A DNA stretch of 64,000 nt from Fratercula arctica. Lineage: Eukaryota; Chordata; Aves; Charadriiformes; Alcidae. The notes beneath the pieces were generated by a model that did not search any database, was not told the origin of the DNA, and was given only the letters and a program-made list of their open reading frames with translations. A program made the translations under genes and the position numbers. Positions 40,201 to 53,396 of this stretch are shown piece after piece. The DNA lies in assembly GCA_947846985.1 (NCBI GenBank), contig CANTUZ010000002.1:14270087-14334086 (forward strand), given 5' to 3'. How positions within the stretch are numbered: position 1 is the stretch's first letter; every line of letters begins with the position of its first letter.

Positions 40201-42324
40201 GTGAGGAGAGGAAAAATGAGGAGATACTGTTGCTGCCAGATCTTGCTGTTCATAACCGTTTCTGTTTTGAGATGTGCTTTGAAATAAATCTTATTGTCAC
40301 ACCTCTGGAAAGCACTATGATTTAGAAACCAAACCTGCCATTCAAGTTATTCCACTGTAATATAGGCAATAGCAAATTAAACTTCCCAGACTAACATCAA
40401 AATATTCCTGCCTTAATATGGAAGAAAGACCTAAAAATGAAAATATAGTTCATTCCATTAATTCTCTGGCCTCCTTGTGGACATTTTCAAGTGCAGAGAG
40501 CATAAGAGCATTACTGTTGGTTTATGCGTACATTCGACCACTCAAAACTGGATTGAATCCAACAAATCTGCCAGAAAAACAGTTATCACATGCCAGAATC
40601 TTTCATCACTGCACAATCCAGAGGAAATCTGAAACAACAACTTAATGAAGGTATTGTTTGTGTGTTTACAAATTGTTATTGTTTAGGGTTTAAAAAAGTT
40701 TAAAAAAGGGGAAATTCAGATGGTTTACAGAAATGTTCTTAAGAAGGCAGGGTCAAACGGCTTTCTGAAAATTATATGAAGCCATTCACAGAACTTCTGG
40801 GACCCAGATGTTGTTTTTTTTCTGGATGGAGAATGGCTTAGACATGTTAGACAAAGGGAGCAAGGTAGAATTAGAGAAGTCAATCCAGAAGGTCTAAAGC
40901 TCACAGCTACAGCTATGTCACATTTCCAGATGGCCTCACTGCTTGAGGTGGACAGGAACAAAAGAGGCTCTTTAATAACCCTCTGCTGGACCATGGCTCT
41001 GACTGTGTCTGGTACCCACCTGACAGTCAGGTGCCTGAAACGACTTTGTTCTTGCTTCTTTTGCCATTTAGCATTCACATTCCCATATACCTATTTGTTC
41101 TCCCCTCACTATTGAAGAGCCTATACACACTTGAACAATGTGGAAAGTGAAGCAAGATGTTATGGCAACAAAAGTATTATGCTACTAATGTGGGGTTTTT
41201 TTTAATATAAAAGGCCAAAGAATTAGAAGCCATTCACCTCTCTTAGGACTTCACACAATTCCTATTATAACTAGAGAGCAACTTCCACTTCACTTCCTTC
41301 ATAGACTGGGGTGAACAATTTGCTTAATCTGGCAGAACTTCACAAAAACAAGATAAGCCTTCATCACGCAGTTTCTCAACTGAAGGGATAACATGCAGAC
41401 TATGACAACTAACCAGAATTTAGCACTCCCTGGGGAGAGTGAAGAATAAATTCCAAGTATTTTGTTTTCCTGCGTATATTTTATGATTACCAAGTTTAAA
41501 ATAACAGATGTAAAAAAAGAAATATTCTTTTGCTATGAACCATACAAGAGACAGCTTTCATTAGATCACAACTTTATATTGTCTTTTACATCATTATTAA
41601 ATTACATTCCTAAGGCATTGCCTTTATTTAATATGCTATATGAAGATATCACACTTGCTTTATGTCTGGACAGTTTCCATCATGTCAAGTGAAACTACTA
41701 TTATTTCAGTTATTGTTATCCTAACTCATGCACTGAATGATTTCTAGAATGTAGCACTTTCAAAGAAACAGGATGATAGGAATTTTTTTGAGCAGATATT
41801 TAAATCATGATTGAAAGTCTATACAATGAATGAAAAGTAATAAGAATAATTAGAGGCAAACTAATTGGTGAAAAATAAATACATATCAGTTCAACATCAC
41901 AAAAAAAAAAGATTTCTGAGAATATAATGCTTGAGAAAAGAAAGCAATACTATTTTTGGCAGTTTCTAACTACTGACACAAGAGTAAGAGAGTTACTTTA
42001 TGAAATGCAGTCAAATGTACATATTTTTATTTAATTACATTTTATAACCTAAAATCTAAATTTTCTATTGAAAACTAAGGGTCAACTTGACGTAAGGAAA
42101 ATGCTCTCTACAAAATATTCTGTGAGAGTAAACCACTGCAGTCAATACACCTGCATGTATGTACGATGTTCTGAAAAATCACACTGGGGGATTAGCTGGG
42201 CACCTCTGTAAACCTATGGAAAAAATCCAGTAGGTTTTACTGGGAACGGGCTTTCATCATTTGTCTTAACTTTACCTTTGGCTGGACTATATCTTTCCAG
42301 GAAAGGTAAAGCATTCTTGTTGAG

Positions 42325-42400
42325 CCAGATCCAGATCTGTGTAACTGGACTGGGTTCAGTGGCATTACACACAGGATAGATTGACCCAATGTATTCTGAA
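42325..42400. repeat. Possible ancient palindromic repeat relic
   Basis: 'gagccagatccagatctgtg' is followed about 20 bp later by 'cattacacacaggatagatt' and 'gaccca', which roughly mirror each other. Many sauropsid genomes carry an old palindromic family with ends like 'ggccagatt...gtgtaa'. The match is loose and rests on memory of that pattern. Confidence 0.3.
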
Positions 42401-44117
42401 ATGGGTGCCACAGTCTCAGATTTCATATATTACTGTTACTAATAAATAGGGGAATGCTTACTCTATTTATTAAACTTTCTAAACCCCTAACAGCAGTTGT
42501 AGAAAAAGAAAGATTTATCTACCAATAAAAACCCAAAGATTACATTTACCAAATCCCCATTCTTTATTGTAATGAAATTTGTCTTTCAGCTTTTAAAATG
42601 CATTTATAGAGCCAGAAATGTATTCTGGTCCACTGTCTTTGAGATGAATAACCACATTATTACTTGCCTGTCAAATCTAAGTAGGGTTGTTAATAATACA
42701 CAGACAGCTACTAAGAATTCAAAACATGGGAGGTTTCCTTTTGAGAAAATTACAGTTTTAACCTCTGATTTCCCATCTGATTCTATTACCTACTTTCATA
42801 TACACCTTGCAATGCCTGATCTCAAATCAGAAGAGAAAACAGTTCAAAGAGTTCAAAGATTTTTGAACAGACCTCTGGAAACACCTTGCCATAATTTTAA
42901 GATTCTGCAGTCTTTAATCTACAGAATGCCTATCCTCTGCTCACTAACCAGTAAATTTAGAAGAAGACTAATTTGACAGAAATATGGTTTTTAAAGGTAT
43001 TTTTGAATCTTCCACTTCAAACATCGTTTTCCCCTTAATCTATACTTGGAGTCAGAAAACCAAACATCTAAATGTGGATTCATTTCTGATACCATTTTAA
43101 CACGGTTCCATTTTACTGCCTTTCATTAAATGAACAAAAAAAAGATACTCCACACTTATGATGGATACAAGGGAGAGCCACCTAACCTGAAACATAACAA
43201 TATAGGATTTTGTTCCTAGTATGAACTGTGTGCTGACACATTCAATATGTCTTACTGGAAATTCTGGTAGTTCAAAACTTCTCTAGAGTTATGCAAATAG
43301 TTTTCCACTATTTTTATTATTAGCCAATGTTAAAAAAAACAACCAAACAAACAACAACAAAATAAGCCAATTTAGGACTCAAATTTCAGTTCAGTGTGAC
43401 TGTTTCATTTACTTCTGGAATCCCTTTGTGCCTTGTTCAGTGATAGATCTGGTGGCCTGTATCTCTATCCTATTTTGTGGAATCTCCCGGCTGGGTGATT
43501 TTATTCTCTCATGCACCATAGACTTGTGATTCCCGGAATGCACTATGGAAATTTTATGAGATATGTAAATGTAGGTGAGCAGCCTAGGCCACAGAAAAAA
43601 GGTAACAAATACTGTCTTTCATATGCCACCCATGTGTCACAAACCGTTTTTCCTGGAGAGTTTATTTGGCCATCCTCATCAAACCAGGCTGAATATCAAT
43701 CAAGGAAGTGCTGGCAAAAAAGTCTTCTGCTGACCAGATTATTTCTAGCTTTTAAATTTTGAGAGGTCTGGTCACCTGAGGAGGAAGATCAGAATGAAGC
43801 TATATAATTCAGCTCATTCACTCATGATTTCCCTCATCGTTCAGTAGTCCTCCTCATAGCAGTAGAAAAAGTACCGTTAGGGTCTGCTCCAAGGCTATTG
43901 CACTTACAGACTCAAGCTAAATTTCCATCTGAATTTTGCTGTGGAGAATCCAGCTAAGTGTGCATGGGCAGATCTTTAGAATTCTCACCACAGAAGAAAT
44001 GTGATGTGAACTCACAACACAGATGCTGCTAATACCACTCTGTAGAATAAATAAAGATTGCACAAGCATGTAAAAAGGGTTGCAGGGTTTGCTGAAGGGT
44101 TTAAAAACAGTTTACTT

Positions 44118-44149
44118 AAAAAAAAAAAAAAAAAAAAAATTTTTTTTTT
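44118..44149. repeat. A22-T10 run
   Basis: Twenty-two adenines are immediately followed by ten thymines, so the last ten A can pair with the T run. Low-complexity sequence that is prone to length error in assembly. Confidence 0.9.
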
Positions 44150-44990
44150 CATTTATCGAGCCTGAGATAAAAATATTGGAATTGCATTTTTCTGATGGGA
44201 AAACTGAAAAGTTTGTATAAAACATAATTTTTCTAGTGAGGCAACAAGAACATTGCCATCAGGCTACCTTTTCATCCTTATTCAGTAACATAGTAGTCCT
44301 AACCCATACTCACATTCACTCAATTTAACATCACATGCCAAATCAACCGAATGTATATCTCACATTTGAGGTGTTTCATCACTATGTTTTAAAAAAAGAG
44401 TCCCAAGGGTTTCTGCTAATTATTAAAAATTGCACTGATATGGTCCTTATGTGTCCGTCTCCTCACCTATGCTTTTGCCAGCTCTGGAATACCTAATCAT
44501 ACTGCACTGCCAACTTTTCTTTCAAGAAAGTCAACAGATAATTATGCAATCTGTTCATGCAGTGCAAATAACTTGGCATTCTGGGAGCCTACCAGTGCGA
44601 TGGGAAATAATCTGTACTTTGTGGGGATGTGAACACCTTAAGTGAATTCAAATTCTATGCTCTTCTAATGCCACCATATGAGGCAGCAGTGGCAACATGC
44701 AAATATTTTTAAAATTACAGAGCTGGCTTTGAGGATGGATTATTATTTTTGACAGCTCTTTCCTTTCAGATATTACACTTGGTAAAGCCCAGTGTTCATC
44801 TGCATGACATGTTGCTTTTCAAACAAAAGCATCTGCCTTCTGTGGTATCATATGTTTCCAAGAAAACTGCTGTTTGCAAAGTCTACAGCTCTCTCCCCCC
44901 ATCCCATCAGCTCCCCTCATTACAGTCAAATTCCCTTGAAGTGTATAATGCCGTTTATTTTTCCCCTAAGGCTGTTGTACAGTAGCTTTT

Positions 44991-45010
44991 AAAAAAAAAA
45001 AAAAAAAAAA
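44991..45010 (+). repeat. poly-A run (20 A)
   Basis: Twenty uninterrupted adenines followed by G-interrupted A-rich sequence. No retroposed gene body is visible upstream. Confidence 0.85.
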
Positions 45011-48000
45011 GAAAAAAGAAAAATAGTCACTCTTGTGATACAATCTATGAGTGCTCAGTTGACTAGCTGTATTTTCGATTATTTCATTTCATATATATCT
45101 AATAAAGTGACATCTACATGACCTGCTAAATTCTACAAATTCCAGATGAACACAGAGGCAATGTCTTTAGTTAATCAAAGACGTTTTATGAAAAGTCTCA
45201 GAGTCTGATTGATAGTTACAAGTGGCCAGACAGTTACAAATACAGCAAAACAGAGTGCAGTTGCTTTGTCAGTTGGCCCTAGAAAAAGAAAGAAAAAACC
45301 CTCCATAGATATCCAACTGTTGGAGTATCTTTTCAATTAGTCATGTAAAGAAATAATTTATTGCACTTGTATGCTTGCCGATCTATGCTCGCATACATAT
45401 GATTTGTATTTTATGTCTGCACTCACTCCTTCTTAAAGTATGACAAGAAGAAATAGATTTTAACCTGCAGGGAATAATGTGGGAAGGAGTGTTAAAACAT
45501 CAAGGGACATAGAAAAATTGTGGTGTAAGAGAATCTTAACCTCATGCAAGATTAATTTGAATAAATGTAATTTTCTATAGCCACGATGTCATGATGACTC
45601 ATCATTCTCCCATAATTAATTTACAGTAATAAAATCAAGATAAGACTAAGTTTATGAGGAACGGAAGTATATTTCCTTCTTGGAAGAAGAGCAGTTAGAG
45701 AGAATCTTCTGAGAATAAGCAAGATGCGTCATGCCTTCAGAAAAAAAGACTACATGAAAGTATAAAACAGGGGTAAATGCAGAAGAGGATTAGGCATTTT
45801 GCTTTAGAGTATAAAAAAGATTTTAGTTAATTGTACAACAACAGAAATCCTGCATCACAAATAACATGCTGTAAGTACGATGGAAAAAAATGAGAATAAC
45901 CTTGAGCCAGTCTTGCAATAGCACTGCCAAAGGTCTATCAACACCTTCTTATTAGAGCCGTAGCAATAGCTCTCCAGAGATTTCAGCCCCTCTAAATTTG
46001 CAAGCTCACTGAAATCACCAATAAGGTCCACACTGATGAGGGAGCATGAAACTGTACCACTGGGCAGCTAATTCACGAGACACTTTCAAAGGGCTCAAGG
46101 CAGAAAAGCTGATCTGATGAAAACAGATGCTATAAAAAAGATTGCTGTATTGAAGCATCCTAAAATCAAAATGTGATTCCTTTTGGCAGGAGACCACAGA
46201 GAGATCCAGAGAGGAACAGATGAAAACTGGGGGCGAGGAGGTGAATAGCTAATTTGGCTAAGCCCAGGTAGAGTTTACACTTTTTTTCTGTTCTTGATGT
46301 AATATACCGTTTAGGAAGGATACTGGAGAAAACACCAGAAAATAAATTCCTCCTTATTCCTAAGAAAGATCTAAGGTCTGCCTAGTGCTCATTGTGTCCA
46401 CAGGAATCAATCTGAGTGTTAAAAAATCATTGAAATGTCTGGAAAAACAACCAACGAAAAATACTTCCAAATTTCATTATAAACTGGACAGTATTTCTTT
46501 ATCAAAATATTGATGTTTGGCAAAATGTTTATATCTAGACCAAAATTATTTATGGCTGAAATATTTTTTTTAATAACATTTCTAATCAATGGAGATAAAT
46601 AGGCACTTCTAGGGCTCAGCTCATATAATCTTAAAAGAAACAACTAAAACAGCTCAGTAAAACTCTACATGTTTTTTTCTTCCCATTAGCTATAAAGATA
46701 TTTTGATGGTGACCAACTTAGATGTAAATGTCTGCATGATGGATGTCTAAAGGTAGGCAAGGCATCAACCCATCCACCAGAACAGACCATAAAAATTCCC
46801 TTTCCTCTTTGTCAGAACAAAGACTGCAAAGTCAGAACTTACATCTGCTCTGGCAAAAAAGGTGCAGCAACTTAAGAAAAAGTCTTACTTTCTGACTTTT
46901 GTTATATCCATTCAGGATAAAATAAGACGAATTAATACGTTCAATAAATTAGCATTTTAAACACAACACCTTTATGCACAGGACCACTGCTACTAATGCC
47001 TCTTAAATCTTCTACTGTACTATATTTAAACCCACCAAGTTCAACATGGTCTAAATTAGAGCAATAATTTTAATCCTCTGCTGTGGATTGAACAGCAGGG
47101 AAGTTATCTTCTCTCTCATCTTTTTAGGTAAAATTTGCCTTCAGAATTTGCTTTCTGTATGATGAATGTTATTCTGCTTCTCTTAGAAGAGGTGATGTCA
47201 AACCACTAAAAAACTGTATAGAAGAATCCTTAGGCTACTTCAGATCCAGGTATGTTTCTCAACATCTTTCCACCTAGCTACCTTTACCATGATTGAAATT
47301 TTCATCAGCTTCAGTGAGAAATCTGGACATATCTTTGCTAAAGAAGACGAAGATAAAAAACTCTTGGTAAATAGAAAAGATATTTTACGTCTATCAGCAT
47401 GCAGTAAGGATATAAAAGCTTTTTATATCCCTAGGTGCAAGATTTCAAGCAAAAGCTAATTACTGCAGTCGTGCTTCCTAAAGAAATGAGGTTTGTGTGA
47501 TCATACAGTCTGTCCATCTGTCTGTCTGTTGTTGCCATCCCTGGAGTATGCTGCCCAGTCAGAACCAAGTCTGACAGAGGTACAGCCTCAAAGATTAGAA
47601 GTTCTCACTTATTTTATATGAGTGTGTTCCTCGTTACAGCGACAGCCCTAATTAGAATTCCCTTGAAGGAAAAGCCATTTCAATCCAGTCCTTTATTTGT
47701 TTCAGGAGGGAAGCGCCAGCTGGCCGGTCAGCACACATGTGTGTTTGGACAGTCCGCACTCGTGCAGCTGTAAATCTGTCGCAGCATATGCTGCCACTCA
47801 CCCAGCCAAATACACTGAAGATGCAGGAAGCGTGAAGGCAGCAAGGAGTTTGTGGGCAAGGCCTGTGAGCACTGTGGAGAGGGTTAAGGAAAGGTGAAAA
47901 CAAGACTTCATCATTTTTGTTGCCAGTGAAACAGCCATATGTATTTTCTTGTGTATGTGTATTCACCACTGAAGCTTTCCCCATTTTCAGGAGCACCACG

Positions 48001-49731
48001 GGTCATACGTACTTTGCTTGTATTTCAAACTCTTTGCATTGCTGCTCTTTTTAATGAAACTATGTTTTTAAGTGGGAATTTGGAACCTTAGTTGTGTCAA
48101 AAAAGGAGGAAGTATGTATTTGCATTATCATGAAAACATTATAGAGAAGTATATGCAGAATCCAGCTGATGCCACGCTTCCTCATAGAGGGCAGTGCACT
48201 TGAATAGTCCAAGTGTTTAAAATGCATGAAGTGAATGCATAAAATATTTGAAAAGAGATTATATTTTATCACCAGGCACATGGTGAAGGTTGCTTCAGAC
48301 AGGGAACACAGTTTAAAAAAAGAATAGGTTTGAAGACCAATGTCTTTCATCTTTTTTAATAAGCTGTTTTACACAAAACTGATATTCACCGGGTGAAGGG
48401 GAAGGCTTTCTGCATTGCTAGGAAATGAGCCACAATCCTGGATATTCAATAGGAAGGCAAACTTGTCAGGCTGTCATAGAAGGAGCACCAGACTGTGCAT
48501 GCAGCCAGTTAGCCTTCATGTAAGCTGCTTAGCTACCTTCTCTGCAGTGCTGTACATTTGAGATTAATGGTAGGCACAGGAAACTTAAAGGGAAGATTTA
48601 CCAATGAACTGAAATGCTGAATGAATTATCCCATAAACAAAACGATATTCTCTAAAGCTCTAAATTCCTGGAAGGCCTATACTGATGCCAGGGAGAAAAT
48701 GCATCAAAAAAAGCAGCCAAGAAAATAATTGCATTCTTTCATAAGTAATTTCTCAATCAACAGAACATTTAACTTTTAGATGTGTTAAGCTATAAATGAA
48801 AACAGTTTTTCAGTTGAGGAAAACAGTAACAAAGATTTAAAAAAAAAAAAAAATAAATCCTTTTCTTGGAGAAAAGCAATCTTCTTTTTTTTCTGCAAGA
48901 CCAAAAGTCTGGGCCCAAAAATTTCAGTAACCCAGATGAAATAATTAAAAGCTACACCTTGCCAAAAACTTAGCTTGGCTAACAACCTGTGCCCTTCTGG
49001 TAAATGAATCCAATATCTCAGTCTTTAAGCTTCTACCTGCCTCTGCAATTATGTGAAAAGCTTGAAGCCAGATACATGAAAATGTTTAGGAAACTAACTC
49101 CCATTTATTTCATAAAAGCCAGGTGTTAAACTATCTGTTTTGTATCTGACCTAAACTTCCACCAGTGGAATTACTGAGCACTTGTTTGTCTTTGCATGGA
49201 ATTGTCTTCTTCTAGGAACACCGAACATCTAGGTTCCTTTCTTCTTCCTGAGTCCTGTTCCTTCCCGGATCTCGTCTGAAAGTCCTCATCATGTCAGTGT
49301 GCTTTCCTTTCACCAAGAGTTACACACTGAAAGGAGAGGAGAGGAAAAGCTACTTTATTTCTTCATGTGTTAGCATTTAGCATATTGAGCTAGGAAAAAG
49401 GGAATCAAGTCCTTCCTTTGAGTGGATTTTAACAGAAAAATCCCGTTCTTTAGGCCATTCTGATATTATGCTTTATCATTCCAATGGACGCCGTTCCATT
49501 TTATACAAAGAAAATAAAATATTTAAGAATTGCCCGATGTGTGATATCTAAAAAGTTCAATGAAGAGGTGAAGTCAGGCTTTTCTGGTCAGAAGAAAGCA
49601 TCAGGCACTGTCTTCTTTCATCCTGGATGTTACAGCCCTTGAAAGAAGACAATGAGCACTACTGGAGGGCAAAGGACAGAGTAGGCATGACAAAGTGACT
49701 CAGGAGAGAGAGTGAAGAAAGCCCTGAGCTA

Positions 49732-49857
49732 GCACTGACGCTATCTGCAACATCCACACAGCGCACTGCATCGCTATCTGGAGAAACTAGGTGGAGATAG
49801 CAAGCCTGAGTAGATCCTGCATACACAAGCACTACAAACTGCACAGCGACGCTATCT
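49732..49857 (+). repeat. Three spaced copies of a GCAC...CGCTATCT motif
   Basis: CGCTATCT occurs at 49739-49746, 49772-49779 and 49850-49857, each preceded within 9 bp by GCAC (starting 49732, 49763 and 49841). An inverted AGATAGC lies at 49795-49801. The copies may be a worn minisatellite or repeated protein-binding sites. Confidence 0.55.
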
Positions 49858-50395
49858 TACTGGTGGTATATCAAATATGTTTCATTGTTCCTTTCTGCTG
49901 CTGCTTTAAAGCATGCCATAACGTATGTTGAAGGCTGACATTGTATTCTTTAGTTGCTAGATGCTCATTCTATTTTTGATACAAAATTACTTGTGATACA
50001 ATATTTAATGCAGTAATCAATGTAATTTAATCAATGTTAATCAGGCAGCGTAGGGATTTGCGCTGATGCAGCCCTACCAGTTCTGGTTCCAGAGCACCCC
50101 TGTCAGCAGCGGGCTGGCGTTTCAGCCCTCAGCGTAGCAATGCCTCAGGGATCTGAAGCTTCATGGCAGGAGTGCCTGCTTCTGGGTTTGCCCATCAACA
50201 CCTACACAGCTTTTCTGGAGAGCCAAAACCCTAATCAGATGGCGAGTTGGACTTCTGCTGATCCTTCGCATTAAGTGACATCTAGAGACCCATGCTCCGT
50301 GTGGGCAGCTAAGCATTTTGTTGGAAGCTGCGGTGCGTAGCAAGTGCCAAATTACCTTTATCATTTGTGTCTTTTATCTCTCTGCTTTGATTGAG

Positions 50396-50512
50396 TAACC
50401 TGTGTTTCATCTAGAACCTGCAAAAACGGTGGCCAATGCATAGATTTTTCAGCTTTATATTTCTTCATACTGTTTGCATTGTTGGGCTTTCAGCCATAAT
50501 ATGAACATCAGC
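50396..50512 (+). pseudogene. Decayed EGF-like exon (candidate)
   Basis: A pyrimidine-rich acceptor (cttttatctctctgcttt, then AG at 50394-50395) opens a 117-bp interval that ends at a consensus donor (GTAAGT from 50513). In phase 1, the usual phase for EGF exons, it reads TCVSSRTCKNGGQCID followed by FSALY. This gives Cys1-x5-Cys2-x5-Cys3, the NGG turn, the Asp after Cys3 and the Tyr seven residues after Cys3, all matching the EGF consensus. After that no in-frame cysteine remains, and a TAA stop lies at 50497-50499. GFQ just before the stop resembles the Gly-Phe of the second half, and GGG CTT TCA GCC in another frame does too, so an indel is likely. The length and 1-1 phase are typical of single-domain EGF exons. 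The parent gene is unknown; large EGF-repeat genes with long introns such as EYS are possible. Coincidence cannot be excluded. Confidence 0.4.
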
Positions 50513-53396
50513 GTAAGTTAAAACATAGCAGCTGGAAAGTGTACGGAGTCCAGTGTGAAAAGACTCATGACTCTGGAGAAAGTAACGTCTACAAAATATA
50601 CATGAGATGGCATCCAGAAAACTAAAAAACGCATTTGCTTCTAAAGACGTATGTTTTGTACTTGAAGAATTTTGTGTTGAATGAAGTTTGTTCTACAATA
50701 ATGACAAACACAAACAGTATAAGCATGTCAGACACTGGATTACAATTAAAGACCATTGGTGCAGGCCTTCTTCTCTGCTGGGGAACAGAGATTCATGAGA
50801 CTACTTAGAGGATTAAAGGTTGGCTAAATATTTGTGTCAGGGTGATTATTAGGGAAGGAAATTTCTCTATGTGCAAAAATATTATTTATTTCTTTACTTT
50901 TGTATTTTCCAAAGTAGCATAGGTTTCCCTGAAGACTTCAGAGAATCTCCATGAGTTTATGAAATATTGGGTGAAAACTTATAAACTTTGGTCTACTTTT
51001 CCCAAGTAGAATTACATAACTTCCTGCACAAGAGAAATAGTAGGTGAAAGAGCGTTTAAGGTTTCATGTTGATACGAATCATTTGGAAGATAAAAGATTA
51101 TGAGCAAGACACCCTGAAGGTATCCTCTCATTTTCTGCATAGAGAAGCATTGCTGAGAAGCATATGTAAAATGGTGTCACCCTACCAACTGTGTAACAAA
51201 CAAGTCCTACAGTTGTTTATCTCTAAAGTGTGCTATCAATAGGAATAAACTGAATTATTCTTCACTCATTTTATAACTCTTTTTTTCTAAATGCAACATT
51301 ACATGCAAGTTGAATCTGGGAGACATATTTTTCAAATATTAGGAAAAGAAAAAGAAAAAAAAAAATGTCATCTGTCTTTGAGGTTGGTAGTACTCTGGAT
51401 TAGGATGTCCTTTACTGATTTTGTCCCTGAACGCTGAGGCTTCCTTTGTCTCTGTGTATTGTGGGAACAGATCACCTTATGTGGACTTGTTGTGAAATTG
51501 ATGGAGAGTACATGGATCACGTCAGGCTTTTTATTTATGTGTGTTAAATCAGAGGCTTTTACTAACCAAATATGTGATCAGTACCTCGCTAGAATTGAGT
51601 AATTTCTACGGAATCTACATTGGAAAACATTTTTATGCTACCACATAGTTTCAACTATAATAGCAGTTGTTGTGCCTTGAAAATTAATTTAGTATTTGTG
51701 ACAATTTTAAATTCAGTGAAGTTAGAATGATCATGGAAATTATTTCAGCCACCCATAAGACACCACAAATTTCCATTACTAGTAAATCTTGTTAGAAATT
51801 TTCCGGCAAAATGCTTAATTGTTTTTTAATTAAACAGGCTTATTGGCAAGCCTGAAGTTGATTATAATGATTGATTTGACATTGATTTTAACACCCTGTA
51901 CACAAAGTGGGAAAGCAAATACTTCTTTTCCAGTTTTAGTGCTGTAGTTTTTTAATAGATATATATATTTATTAATATATATTTTATAATAAATAAATAT
52001 ATAATTTTATTAGCTCATTTTTAATATTAATTTAAGGGAAGAAGTGCCCTAACTTCATAGTCAATGTTTCAAAGACATCAAAACAAAATATTTTGAGTAA
52101 ACTGAATTGACATTTCCTTTGAATTTTGGCTTGCAAAGACTTCAATGTTTCAGGACATGAACGTTTTTAATTTTTCAGTTTGGATATCAGTTTCCAAACT
52201 AGTGATACTAATGAATTATTGGAAAAAAAGAACAGGACAGATGTTCCACAAACATCAGAAATCAATTCAGGAACAGTGCAGAAAACACAAATTCTTTATG
52301 CTGACGGGGCATGTACACGAGGCACCCCAGGTCTGCCCTGACCTTGCCTGATGGCCATGTCAGGGCAAAGAGCTCAGGAGCCGGCCCTGGCCATAGATGG
52401 TAACTGCTCACATGGAAGTTCCCCTTGTTCCTTCACTTATGTGTCTCATTTTGCTGATGTTTATGAAATGGCTGTCTCAAGTGAGGCAAGAGATTGACTG
52501 TCCTCAGTCTCTACATTACTGCAAAGTCCTTATGGGTCATACCTTCATGCAACTTTAATTGCATGTCAGTAGCAAGCCCCTTAATTTTATGGACTTTGAT
52601 CTTTTCTCTAAATCCAATACCTAATTCTGAAGTGTTTTCTGATTTGAAGTCTAAATATTTTATATCATTAAGGAAAGTTAAATAAATCAACATTGCTGAA
52701 GTAAGTTAGACAAAATCATTATAAACTATTTTATTTATTTTTCATTTTTTCTATTAAAATCCATAATTTCTTTCTTCTGTTAAAAGTCATATATATTTCA
52801 AGAAAGAAAAAGATAAATATCAAAATCAATAGTCTACTAAATGCAGTCCTCTCAGGCTTCCTTAAATAACTACTGAAAGAAATACTGAAGCATCAAGGTA
52901 TGTGTACAAATAAGAAACTGATAATATACTAAATGCACTGCAGCTTAGACACTGAAAATAGTCCAGCATGCTGTTCTCAAAGCTGGCATGCAGTACCCGT
53001 ACACTAAGTAGACTGTTCACTGGGGGTTTGCAGCATCTAGTGCCTGTTTTTATCTCCAGTGTCTCCAAGGTATACAACAGAACAGCTGCAACTTTCTCAG
53101 GTATGGGGGGAACCCTCTGGCTCTACCTTCCAAGGTTCAAGTCAGTAAATATTTTAAATTGTCTATTATTAGTTTCTTAAACCTTGCTGGTCATGTGCTT
53201 CTTCACTATGGGACCTCAGAATAAATGTCAGGAATAATTAGCCGACATTTGGTGGAAATCTCCAAAGAAAGAAATGTTATTCTGTAAGTCTCTCAGCAGG
53301 AATTTTAGAAATATTTCATTGTATTGCCCTTTTATTGAACACAACTGAGACTCTTGACACTATTCCACCTCAAACTGAAGAACTGAAGTCCCTTGG
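50513..53396. other. AT-rich noncoding stretch
   Basis: No supported gene. A very AT-rich segment with (TA)n and TTTATTAA texture lies at about 51955-52030. The block at 51650-51900 has many ATTTAAT/TTTAATTAA and GATTATAATGATTGATT motifs and could be conserved noncoding DNA. A small GC-rich patch lies at 52.29-52.40 kb. Nothing else is recognisable. Confidence 0.55.
51650..51900. promoter_or_regulatory. Candidate conserved noncoding element
   Basis: Dense homeodomain-like cores (ATTAATTTAG, CTTAATTG, TTTTAATTAAAC, GATTATAATGATTGATT) lie in repeat-free sequence. A regulatory function is inferred from texture only. Confidence 0.2.

Larger units (their letters stand above)
35758..50395. other. 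Largely featureless AT-rich stretch
   Basis: No supported gene over about 14.6 kb. Holds the hairpin at 36772-36799, the 12-bp minisatellite at 37257-37288, an A22/T10 run at 44118-44149, a 20-A run at 44991-45010, a weak palindromic-repeat relic near 42325-42400, a 10-bp stem hairpin at 47408-47430 and a repeated CGCTATCT motif at 49732-49857. Open frames here (up to 134 codons at 42572-42976) have no recognisable domain. Confidence 0.55.

Noticed and set aside
42572..42976. 134-codon open frame
   Set aside because: No domain, AT-driven composition (Ile, Asn, Lys, Phe rich) and no splice or promoter context.
47652..47999. 115-codon minus-strand open frame, cysteine-containing
   Set aside because: Cysteine spacing fits no family known to me, and the opposite strand is also open over part of it.
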